Shown here: positions 9,087 to 16,593 of the stretch, piece after piece | How positions within the stretch are numbered: position 1 is the first letter of the stretch | How the letters are laid out: each line of letters opens with the position of its first letter | Assembly (NCBI GenBank): GCA_030647195.1 | Contig: JAUSKD010000030.1 | Location: forward strand, 1 to 64,000 | Reading direction: 5' to 3' | Length of the DNA: 64,000 nucleotides | Source of the DNA: Candidatus Peribacter sp. | GTDB lineage: Bacteria; Patescibacteriota; Gracilibacteria; Peribacterales; Peribacteraceae | The notes under the pieces: generated by a model | The model's database searches: none | Seen by the model: only the letters and a program-made list of their open reading frames with translations | What the model was told of the DNA's origin: nothing | Made by a program: the position numbers and the translations under genes

Positions 9087-9581
9087 TGATTCAGCGCACT
9101 CTATTCCGTGGGTCTCCTTTTTCATCACCCTTCGAAATTCGAAGAGCAGGTAGCGAAAATTGCCGATGGGTCTGCCGAAGGATTTGGTGCTGTCACAGAG
9201 GCCCAGAGTTTTCAGTTCTTCGGCGAGAGCGGCATCCGAAAGATCATCGAATCGTCCCAGGAGTGCGAAGGCTGCCTCTCGGTGCACCTGGTCCCTTGCG
9301 AGATCCGCAGTTGCGATAAGCTCTACAAATCTTCGCAGTGATTGGCGCTGATCGCGCACGAAGGTTGCGACTGCCAATTCGTGCACGTGTTCCCCCGTTG
9401 TTACCTGTCCGCGCTCGATCAGTGTGCGGATTTCGGGTGCTGAGGTGAGTGCGAGGATGGTTGCGGCTGCCTCTCGCCGGTGTGGCTTGGCGGGATCCCG
9501 CGGCGGGCAGTATTCGGGAGGAGAAAAATCAAACGTGAGTTGGTGCTCTCCAGTTCCGTGCGATTTGGTGCGCGACATCAT
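9072..9581 (-). CDS. Hypothetical protein, 169 residues
   Basis: Begins MMSRTKSHGTGEHQLTFDFS and contains an Ala/Leu-rich helical middle (about residues 35-130), ending in RYLLFEFRRVMKKETHGIE. There is no signal peptide or membrane helix. The ATG at 9581 overlaps the TGA of the upstream gene, so these two minus-strand genes are probably translationally coupled. The helical middle could be a HEAT-like or armadillo-like fold, but this is only an impression from composition. No family is assigned. Confidence 0.6.
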   Translation of the reverse strand: MMSRTKSHGTGEHQLTFDFSPPEYCPPRDPAKPHRREAAATILALTSAPEIRTLIERGQVTTGEHVHELAVATFVRDQRQSLRRFVELIATADLARDQVHREAAFALLGRFDDLSDAALAEELKTLGLCDSTKSFGRPIGNFRYLLFEFRRVMKKETHGIECAESLGIQ

Positions 9582-9907
9582 CAGACAGTCAGCAGATCGG
9601 CGGCGCGCTGGCCGAGCCGGTGCATTTCTCCCGCGAGTACAAAGAGATCGTTCTGCTCCTCCGTCTTTTCGCCCTTCTGTCTGAGCGCACGTGCCTCGCC
9701 CTTGAGCTGTTCTGTCACACGCGGTTCAATACTCATATCCGTGCTGAGCCGGTGGATGGGAGTCATCATCTGCGTGATAGCCTGGTTCACCGCCTCGCGG
9801 CCGGTCAGCGTCCTCCCGCATACGGTATCTTCTGCCGCGTCGGCTGCGCACGCTTCTTCGTAGCGACTGAGATGCTCCATTTCTGCGTCCGGTACGGCTG
9901 TTACCAT
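9581..9907 (-). CDS. Hypothetical protein, about 108 residues
   Basis: A small soluble, probably helical protein with many charged residues (EQLKGEARALRQKGEKTEEQ) and two Cys in the N-terminal third. The start is uncertain: ATG at 9907 (MVTAVPDAEM) is preferred over ATG at 9946, which would reach to within 33 nt of the divergent sufD-like start. Its TGA overlaps the ATG of the next gene (9581), forming a two-gene operon. No recognisable domain. Confidence 0.55.
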   Translation of the reverse strand: MVTAVPDAEMEHLSRYEEACAADAAEDTVCGRTLTGREAVNQAITQMMTPIHRLSTDMSIEPRVTEQLKGEARALRQKGEKTEEQNDLFVLAGEMHRLGQRAADLLTV

Positions 9908-9979
9908 GCTATTGTGGGGGAGGGAACAAAAGCGATAGTAGACCATAAATTCATTTATGCAATTATTCTCTTCTGTCTT

Positions 9980-10777
9980 ATGGGATCGGCCAAATCATCC
10001 ATTCGCGGGCGAAAGGTGATACTGAAGGGCAGCACAAAGAAGCCGCAGGAATTTACCCTCTCGGATCGTGTTCCTTCCCTCGCGTTTCGGGCGCGGCGCG
10101 GAAGCGATTCCACTGTCGTCATCGCATGTTCGACACGCAAAAATAATTCCTATCGCATGCTGGAGGCGGAGCTGGAACCGCACTCCACTCTGACTGTTGT
10201 CTTTGTCTGGTGCGGGAAGCAACGTGTGAATATCGCGCAGAATTTCCGGGTGGGGCAGGGCGCGAAGTTGCATCTTTTGAACATCACGCGCGGATCCTGC
10301 GTGCAGGAAACTGTTTCGGAGGTCACAGGAGTACTGGGCGAAAGCCGCATCGACTGGATCGTTCACGGGCAGGGTGCAATGCAGTGCCGCCTTTCGGCGC
10401 GCAATGTGTTTCAGGGCAAAAACGGGAAAGGAGATCTCCACATTCGCGGCGTTGCAGAGGGGAGTGCGAAGATCACGTGCGATGCTTCCGTCGAAATCGG
10501 TCCGAAAGCGGCGGGCACACAGGCGCACCTCGTTGAAAAAATTCTCGTACTCGATCCGTTGTCGCGGGCCGATGCCATTCCTTCTCTGGATGTGAAAACA
10601 CACGATGTCGCTGCCGGTCACTCCGCGTCCGTTTCGCGCATCCATCCCGAGGACCTGTTCTACTTCCAAAGTCGCGGAATTTCGGAGAAGAAAGCCCGAA
10701 AGCTGTTCATCGACGGGTTTCTTGGGGCCCTTCTCGTGGATACTCCCATTCCGGAAATACAGAAGTTCCTCCGTTAG
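9980..10777 (+). CDS. SufD-like Fe-S assembly protein, short form
   Basis: About 265 residues from ATG at 9980 (MGSAKSSIRGRK). The C-terminal half carries the SufB/SufD core signature: LVEKILVLDPLSRADAIPSLDVKTHDVAAGHSASVSRIHPEDLFYFQSRGISEKKARKLFIDGFL. This mirrors the SufB C-terminus (HDVxAxHxAxxxxxxxEDLFYxxSRG). It is much shorter than typical SufD (about 400 residues), with a reduced N-terminal part. Longer in-frame extension upstream exists but crosses the start region of the divergent gene. It likely partners SufB (7328-8719) in the SufBCD scaffold; sufC is not in the window. Its stop overlaps the end of the convergent gene at 10774. Confidence 0.8.
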   Translation: MGSAKSSIRGRKVILKGSTKKPQEFTLSDRVPSLAFRARRGSDSTVVIACSTRKNNSYRMLEAELEPHSTLTVVFVWCGKQRVNIAQNFRVGQGAKLHLLNITRGSCVQETVSEVTGVLGESRIDWIVHGQGAMQCRLSARNVFQGKNGKGDLHIRGVAEGSAKITCDASVEIGPKAAGTQAHLVEKILVLDPLSRADAIPSLDVKTHDVAAGHSASVSRIHPEDLFYFQSRGISEKKARKLFIDGFLGALLVDTPIPEIQKFLR

Positions 10778-11151
10778 TTCTGTGAGAAGGCGGGCAGGTA
10801 GGAGGTATCGAGCGGCTCCGGTGGCTTATATTGAAAGTATTCAGTGCGATAGATATATTCCCCATTGGGGCGAGGATTTTTACTGGGCATCATCAGCAGG
10901 ACGCCGATTGCCTCGTGTAGCTCCTGATGGAATGAGACAAAATCATAGAGCTGTTGCAGCTTTGGCAGCACGAATTCCACCTCTTCCCCATCGATGATTT
11001 CGAAAACACTCGTTCGGCCTTCGAGAATCTGGGCGACGATTGTCTCGTGCAGGTCGCTCATAAATGTGCGCATTTCCTGCACGCGGATTTTGCAGTTTCC
11101 CGAAGGCAGTGATTCTCCATCTCCGTCCGGAAGTTCGTCGAGGGCCTGCAT
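10774..11151 (-). CDS. Hypothetical protein, 125 residues
   Basis: Starts MQALDELPDGDGESLPSGN and reads to the stop at 10774, overlapping the sufD-like stop tail-to-tail by 4 nt. It is acidic and soluble, with a helical centre (ETIVAQILEG..., VLPKLQQLYDFVSFHQEL) and a proline/tyrosine-rich C-terminus. The ATG at 11151 lies exactly 6 nt after TATAAG, which has a TTGACC box 17 nt upstream, so the start is well supported by a leaderless-type promoter. No known family is recognised. Confidence 0.65.
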   Translation of the reverse strand: MQALDELPDGDGESLPSGNCKIRVQEMRTFMSDLHETIVAQILEGRTSVFEIIDGEEVEFVLPKLQQLYDFVSFHQELHEAIGVLLMMPSKNPRPNGEYIYRTEYFQYKPPEPLDTSYLPAFSQN

Positions 11152-11157
11152 AGGGGA

Positions 11158-11186
11158 CTTATAGGAGGGGGAGACTTTGGGGTCAA
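11158..11186 (-). promoter_or_regulatory. Leaderless-type promoter of the gene starting at 11151
   Basis: On the minus strand TTGACC (11186-11181), a 17-nt spacer, TATAAG (11163-11158), then TCCCCT and the ATG. Box quality and spacing are close to sigma-70 consensus, and the predicted transcription start falls on the start codon. Confidence 0.7.
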
Positions 11187-11212
11187 TGCTCTGAATGACG
11201 CAGTGGCCAGAT

Positions 11213-11241
11213 ATTGTAATTAAATGTATTCATGGTATAAT
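11213..11241 (+). promoter_or_regulatory. Leaderless-type promoter of the gene at 11248
   Basis: TTGTAA (11214-11219), a 16-nt spacer and TATAAT (11236-11241) preceded by TGG (extended -10). Exactly 6 nt (ACCAGT) separate the -10 box from ATG at 11248. This promoter is divergent from the one at 11158-11186. Confidence 0.7.
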
Positions 11242-11247
11242 ACCAGT

Positions 11248-11700
11248 ATGGCTGATCGATTCTTCTCACAGGAAGGGCTGCGGACCTCCATCAATCGTGA
11301 TGCGGATGCCAATCGTATCGTTTCGAGAATCAATGGCGTGCAGAACGCCCTGTTTCGCGAGGACCGTGATCCAAAGCTAGAGATGCCCGTCCCTGCCGTA
11401 TTGTATGCCTCCGTGTCTGCGCTTATTGCCGAGATGACACAAGAAGCATCCGGCAGAGGCGACACTGCCTGGCTGGGTGATATGGAACAGGTCCTCCAGT
11501 TCGTCGTGCCGATCTACGCACGGGACCCGAAGGAGGCTCTCGATATGCTTCTCTTCGCGCTGCGCAGTTCGTGGCGGCAGTCAGAGGCGATGAACGGGCG
11601 CGGGAAAGCGGTATCGCAAGGAGTCGGCGCGATCACGGGGAAAGTGCGGGGAGCACTCGGGAATTTGGAACAATGGCTGAAGAAGCAGATGGGGCAGTGA
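11248..11700 (+). CDS. Hypothetical protein, 150 residues
   Basis: Reads from MADRFFSQEGLRTSINRDADANR to TGA at 11698-11700. The ATG at 11248 is preferred over one 24 nt upstream because that one lies inside the promoter. The protein is soluble and mostly helical; a basic, Gly-containing C-terminus (GKVRGALGNLEQWLKKQMGQ) may form an amphipathic helix. There is no signal peptide and no recognised domain. It is transcribed divergently from the 125-residue gene and converges on the gene ending at 11748. Confidence 0.65.
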   Translation: MADRFFSQEGLRTSINRDADANRIVSRINGVQNALFREDRDPKLEMPVPAVLYASVSALIAEMTQEASGRGDTAWLGDMEQVLQFVVPIYARDPKEALDMLLFALRSSWRQSEAMNGRGKAVSQGVGAITGKVRGALGNLEQWLKKQMGQ

Positions 11701-11717
11701 GGTGCACTATCAGACCT

Positions 11718-11742
11718 GCGCGAACAGCACTCTTTTTCGCGC
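11718..11742. terminator. Possible shared terminator between convergent genes
   Basis: GCGCGAA (11718-11724) and TTCGCGC (11736-11742) form a 7-bp stem around an 11-nt loop that ends in a T run, between two convergent genes. The stem is short and the T tract lies in the loop, so this is a weak call. Confidence 0.35.
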
Positions 11743-11747
11743 GCCAG

Positions 11748-12143
11748 TTATTTCTCATCGTGACGCGTGCGCACATAGCGCGCCGGCAACAGTAAGTCAT
11801 CGATGATGACCGTATGCGTTTTTTGGGGCTGCTCCACGTCTTCGGGGCAGTGAAGCCAGACTTTCAGGAGCAGGTTGCCAGTGGGGTATGCATCTTTGCA
11901 TCCAATATCCGCCATGCCGAGAATGGTCTGGGCGGTCGGAGCTTTGAACGCGCACAGTGTTCCCTTTATGCGTTCACGGATAAAATCGCTTGTCATGTGC
12001 ACGCCGCGCTCCGTTTCCTCCTGTTCCTGCCGTTCCCTTTGCGTGATCAAATACCCTGCCATGAGTAGACGTTCCACTTCCGTACGGTGTTCCGGTAACG
12101 GCTCGAGATAGTTGCCTCTCAGGTAGAGCGGAGCGAGTGCCAT
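11748..12143 (-). CDS. Hypothetical protein, 131 residues
   Basis: Starts MALAPLYLRGNYLEPLPEHRTEVERLL and ends in RYVRTRHDEK. A glutamate/glutamine/arginine-rich stretch near residues 35-45 (QRERQEQEETER) suggests a short coiled coil; the rest looks like a mixed alpha/beta domain with TVIIDDLLLPARYV near the end. It is the first gene downstream of the 16S rRNA on the same strand, about 560 nt after the mature 3' end. No Shine-Dalgarno or clear promoter was found, and no family is recognised. Confidence 0.6.
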   Translation of the reverse strand: MALAPLYLRGNYLEPLPEHRTEVERLLMAGYLITQRERQEQEETERGVHMTSDFIRERIKGTLCAFKAPTAQTILGMADIGCKDAYPTGNLLLKVWLHCPEDVEQPQKTHTVIIDDLLLPARYVRTRHDEK

Positions 12144-12570
12144 TGGAGGGACAATGTACTCTCTTTGTGAAGATGATCTCTATTTTCTCTTATCCGCCCG
12201 ACAAGTTTCTTTCGTCAGGGGGCTAGGGCACCTTGTTCGGTTCCCTAAGCCCCCCGACACCCCCTTTACCCTCCTAACAGTAAACCGCATCCATCTAACA
12301 ACTCGCTTCTGCCTGAGACCCTTTTGTTCTATGAGGAGGTATGTGTTTCTGTTCGTGTTTCACCCCCGCCTGCCCGTCCGTAGTCCCGCAGTCGCGGGAC
12401 GAAGGCGGGTGGCGGCGGACCTCCAGTTATTGTTTGTAATAAAAAATCGTCGCGAAGCTGTAGGCAATCAAACAAACCGGTGAACCCCGCACTTGTTGCG
12501 GGGTGGAGCCGCACCACTAAAGGGAGGGGTTTCACGAAAAGGGGAACCGCAAGGTGCCCCTTTTCGAAAT
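12144..12570. other. Non-coding region downstream of 16S rRNA with several hairpins
   Basis: About 430 bp without a convincing gene. It holds a stem-loop at 12215-12257 (GGGGGCTAGGG against CCCTAAGCCCCC with one bulge), a nested palindromic element at 12362-12411, a CCCCGCA/TGCGGGG hairpin near 12485-12503, and a 10-bp CGAAAAGGGG/CCCCTTTTCG stem near 12535-12566. I looked for tRNA, 5S and the start of 23S rRNA and found none. Open frames here are short, run through the palindromes and look spurious. Confidence 0.6.
12362..12411. repeat. Nested palindromic (REP-like) element
   Basis: Outer arms CCCGCCT (12365-12371) and AGGCGGG (12403-12409) enclose an inner palindrome GTCCCGC (12383-12389) / GCGGGAC (12394-12400). 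The layout resembles dispersed intergenic palindromes. Only one copy of this exact sequence is visible here, but related GC-rich palindromes occur at 35165-35235 and 63195-63230. Confidence 0.55.
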
Positions 12571-12594
12571 CACACCATTGCAGAGTAGAGAAGT
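12571..12594 (-). other. 16S rRNA trailer arm of the processing stem
   Basis: This 24-nt segment is complementary to 14261-14284 over all 24 positions, with one G-U pair. The two arms bracket the 16S gene and should fold into the long leader/trailer duplex cut by RNase III-like enzymes during rRNA maturation. Confidence 0.8.
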
Positions 12595-12700
12595 CTTCTA
12601 GGTGGTGACCCCAGAGGGATCACGGGTGCTCTCCTAGGCAATCGAAGGGCATGATGGTCAATTGAGCACGACCAGCGCATGCGCCAGAGATATTCCCTGG

Positions 12701-14165
<1,465 letters not shown>

Positions 14166-14424
14166 GAAGACTTTATTGACCTGGTTGTTCAAAGAAAAAC
14201 AACTAGTTTCTAAATTGTAATCCATGCATCGTCCCCGGGGACGGGGAGATGATGGTTGATACTTCTCTACTCTGCGATGGTGTGAATGACCGATTGCATC
14301 GCTCCTTTTCTTCGGCTCCACGATGGAAACGGCCGCACTCCCGCGGCCGCGGGACGCGAGCCAACAAGGGAGTAGAAGGAAAGGTCTCTCCCATCCCGTT
14401 ATTGGCGGGACAGGAAGCAGGGGC
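14166..14424 (-). other. 16S rRNA leader region
   Basis: About 260 nt between the rRNA promoter and the mature 5' end. It contains the leader arm of the processing stem (14261-14284) and a hairpin of CGTCCCCGGGGACG type near 14230-14243. No coding frame here looks real. Confidence 0.65.
14261..14284 (-). other. 16S rRNA leader arm of the processing stem
   Basis: Pairs with 12571-12594 (24 positions, one G-U pair). It lies about 95 nt upstream of the mature 16S 5' end, as expected for the flanking RNase III duplex. Confidence 0.8.
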
Positions 14425-14452
14425 ATTGTAAGCTGCCCACTCCTTCCGTCAA
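14425..14452 (-). promoter_or_regulatory. Promoter of the 16S rRNA gene
   Basis: On the minus strand TTGACG (14452-14447), a 16-nt spacer and TACAAT (14430-14425). The start would lie near 14418, giving a leader of about 250 nt. It sits directly downstream of the FkbM-type gene on the same strand. Confidence 0.7.
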
Positions 14453-14488
14453 GGAATTTTGCAGCTCTTCAGGGAAAATGATGAAATT

Positions 14489-15316
14489 TCATATGGTCAC
14501 CCATGGTCGCCCCTTGGGATCGGCCGGATGTCCTTTCCCCGGAATGCCCTTATACGCTGCCGGATGGAAGATTTGTGCAAAGGAGGGCGGGGAGAAATTT
14601 CCGGGGACGAGGGGAGCCGACACAAAGAATGCATTGACCCCGCACCGGTCCGTTGCGACGAGTGTGTAGCCCTTTTCCCTGCCAAGCTTCTCGAGTGCAC
14701 GCAGACTCGCGCCCTGATAATCCGATCCGTCCCATCGGAATGCAGAGTCGTACGGGATCGTCACGCTCGCATCCGGTCCTTTGTTCGCGTTGTATTCCAT
14801 AATCACCACGCGCGGATGGAAATGTGTGATCGCCTTCCAGACCCAGTAATCGTTGCCGTCGATATCGATCGAGAGCAGGTCGAATTCCGGCGGCACGCCG
14901 TACTTTTGCAGGAGCAGTTCGATGTTCTCGGCCGTGACGAATTCCTGCCGGACTCCGTTCTCGTCCGGCCACTTTCCTCCGTCCATAAGCAATCCTTTCC
15001 AGCCCTTGTGCTTGAGCAGGTAGCGGCAGTTGCATTGCAGTCCGTCTTCAACGCCGAACTCCACAAAGGAGCGGTTGGTCGTGCCGATCTTCGCGAAGAT
15101 CGCGGCGATGATTCCATCCTCCCCGTTCTGCGAGTACTCGCGTCGTTCAATGAAAGGAATACGCCTTTGAAAGAGCGCAAGGTCGCGCAGGGGTTGATGG
15201 GTCCAGCAGAGCCACTTCAGCGTCACATGTGCGTGGAACCAGCCCTTCAGCCAGTCGAAGGATTTACGGGCGCGTTTGCGGATGCGGATCAGGAAGCGGG
15301 AGAGAATGCTTAGCAT
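14489..15316 (-). CDS. FkbM-like methyltransferase family protein
   Basis: A 275-residue protein. The segment YSQNGEDGIIAAIFAKIG at about 63-80, then SFVEFGVEDGLQCN, GWKGLLMDGG and FDLLSIDIDGNDYWVWKAI, fits the Rossmann-like core of the FkbM/Methyltransf_21 group found in glycan clusters. The N-terminal 35 residues are basic and may lie on the membrane. It probably methylates a sugar or acts on a glycan intermediate; the substrate is unknown. Its ATG (15316) overlaps the -35/spacer of the divergent glycosyltransferase promoter, so the two genes share a very compact control region. Confidence 0.75.
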   Translation of the reverse strand: MLSILSRFLIRIRKRARKSFDWLKGWFHAHVTLKWLCWTHQPLRDLALFQRRIPFIERREYSQNGEDGIIAAIFAKIGTTNRSFVEFGVEDGLQCNCRYLLKHKGWKGLLMDGGKWPDENGVRQEFVTAENIELLLQKYGVPPEFDLLSIDIDGNDYWVWKAITHFHPRVVIMEYNANKGPDASVTIPYDSAFRWDGSDYQGASLRALEKLGREKGYTLVATDRCGVNAFFVSAPLVPGNFSPPSFAQIFHPAAYKGIPGKGHPADPKGRPWVTI

Positions 15317-15338
15317 GTGTCGCGTATGGTACTACGAT
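15310..15338 (+). promoter_or_regulatory. Leaderless-type promoter of the GT4 gene
   Basis: TTAGCA (15310-15315), a 17-nt spacer, TACGAT (15333-15338), then exactly 6 nt to GTG at 15345. Each box matches consensus at 4 of 6 positions; the spacing matches the other leaderless-type promoters here. Confidence 0.55.
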
Positions 15339-15344
15339 AGCGCC

Positions 15345-16478
15345 GTGCGCGTCTGTGTCCTGATGCCGTTTCTGGATGTTTACAAAGGAGGCAACCACCT
15401 CCCGCTCTTTGCATCACTCCCGGATGTGCAGTTCACCGTGCTCACGAGCAGAGTGCTCCCGCCCGATGCCCCTCTTCCCGCGAATGTGCGGGTGATTGAG
15501 CTCCATGCACGATTGGGCTCTTACTACTTCGGGTTCGCGGACCGGCGATTTGCGCGCGCGGTGCTGCGGACCTATCCGGTCGGTCATTCTTTCTGGAAAG
15601 ATTTTGATGTTCTTCATCTGAACCAGGTTCTCGGGCCGCAGTTTCGCTTTCTGACGAAGACCGGCGTTCCCATCCTCTATGCCATTCACCATCCTGTCAC
15701 CGCCGATAGGGAAGTAGCGATGGCGGAGACCGTTTCGTGCGAACGCATGCTCTGGCGTGCCAAGTATTTCTTTCCGGTTCGTTGGCAGAGGCAACTGTGT
15801 CGGTCGCTTCCGCATGTCATGACGGTTTCAGAGACCGTGTGCGACCGTCTGGTACGGGATTTCGGCATTCCGCCGGCGAAAATTTCCATCGTGCGAAACG
15901 GGGTGGACGGCGAACGTTTCGCTTTCGCAGGCGACCTGACTCCGGAATTCGACGTGATCGCGGTCGGGTCCTTTCTGCATCCGCGCAAAGGATTCCCTTA
16001 CCTCTTCAAGGTGTACGAAGCGCTCGCGGCACAGGGCATTCGCATCGCCGACGTGGGCAAGCGGTCGCCCGCTCAACGCTCCCAACTCGAAAAACTCAAA
16101 GGCGTAAAGCTTTTCGGCACGGTGCCGGATGACAAGATCACGGCGCTCATTCAGCGTTCCTCCATGCTCCTCTCCACCTCGCTCTACGAAGGATTCGGCC
16201 TCTCGCTCATCGAGGCACTGGCCTGCGGTCGTCCCGCATTCGCGTTCGATGCCGGGGCGGTGGCTGAAGTCCTTTCGCCCGTTGATCCCTCGCTCGTCGT
16301 TCCGCTTCGGGATTGCGACGCTCTCGTGCGCCGCGTGCGGGAGTTTCTCGCTCTTTCTCCCGAAGAACGTCGCCAGCGTGGCGGCCGGTACAGAGAAGAG
16401 GTGCTGAAGCGCTATTCCCTCCATGCATCGGCTGATGCGCTGAGGGGGGTGTATGCGCGGCTCTGCGGGAATGCATGA
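15345..16478 (+). CDS. GT4-family glycosyltransferase
   Basis: About 377 residues starting at GTG 15345 (VRVCVLMPFLDVYKGGNHL). The N-terminal Rossmann half has the substrate-side segment VYKGG; the C-terminal GT-B half has AVGSFLHPRKGFPYLFKVYEAL, VKLFGTVPDDKI and the nucleotide-sugar-binding EGFGLSLIEALACGRPAFAFDAGAVAEV motif with the conserved ExxxxxxxE. An upstream ATG at 15276 would put 23 basic residues in front that look like read-through of the divergent region; promoter spacing supports the GTG. The role is transfer of a sugar from an NDP-sugar donor during glycan assembly on the cytoplasmic side. Confidence 0.88.
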   Translation: MRVCVLMPFLDVYKGGNHLPLFASLPDVQFTVLTSRVLPPDAPLPANVRVIELHARLGSYYFGFADRRFARAVLRTYPVGHSFWKDFDVLHLNQVLGPQFRFLTKTGVPILYAIHHPVTADREVAMAETVSCERMLWRAKYFFPVRWQRQLCRSLPHVMTVSETVCDRLVRDFGIPPAKISIVRNGVDGERFAFAGDLTPEFDVIAVGSFLHPRKGFPYLFKVYEALAAQGIRIADVGKRSPAQRSQLEKLKGVKLFGTVPDDKITALIQRSSMLLSTSLYEGFGLSLIEALACGRPAFAFDAGAVAEVLSPVDPSLVVPLRDCDALVRRVREFLALSPEERRQRGGRYREEVLKRYSLHASADALRGVYARLCGNA

Positions 16479-16507
16479 GCGCGAAGTGTTGTCATTCTGA
16501 GCACTGC

Positions 16508-16531
16508 AGCCGGGGTTCATGAACCCCGGCT
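16508..16531 (+). terminator. Strong stem-loop terminator after the GT4 gene
   Basis: A perfect 24-nt palindrome (AGCCGGGG...CCCCGGCT) 30 nt after the glycosyltransferase stop, followed within 10 nt by a GGGGTTTT stretch. Confidence 0.6.
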
Positions 16532-16557
16532 CCGTGGGGTTTTCTCCGTGACGATTC

Positions 16558-16586
16558 TTGTGATCACACTGCCCTTCCGGTAGCTT
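16558..16586 (+). promoter_or_regulatory. Promoter of the ABC exporter gene
   Basis: TTGTGA (16558-16563), a 17-nt spacer and TAGCTT (16581-16586), 7 nt before ATG 16594. The -10 box is weak (3 of 6), but the geometry fits the near-leaderless pattern. Confidence 0.4.
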
Positions 16587-16593
16587 TACGGGG

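Noticed and set aside
12154-12483. An open frame with GAGGAGGT near an ATG downstream of the 16S gene
   Set aside because: It runs through a nested palindrome and the rRNA trailer, its composition is not protein-like, and the SD-like string is out of keeping with neighbouring genes.
12595-12700. A tRNA-like stretch in the 16S trailer (GTGATCCC...GGGGTCAC with an AGGAGAGCA-like segment)
   Set aside because: It forms a simple hairpin; no acceptor stem, T-loop GTTCGA or anticodon arm could be assembled.
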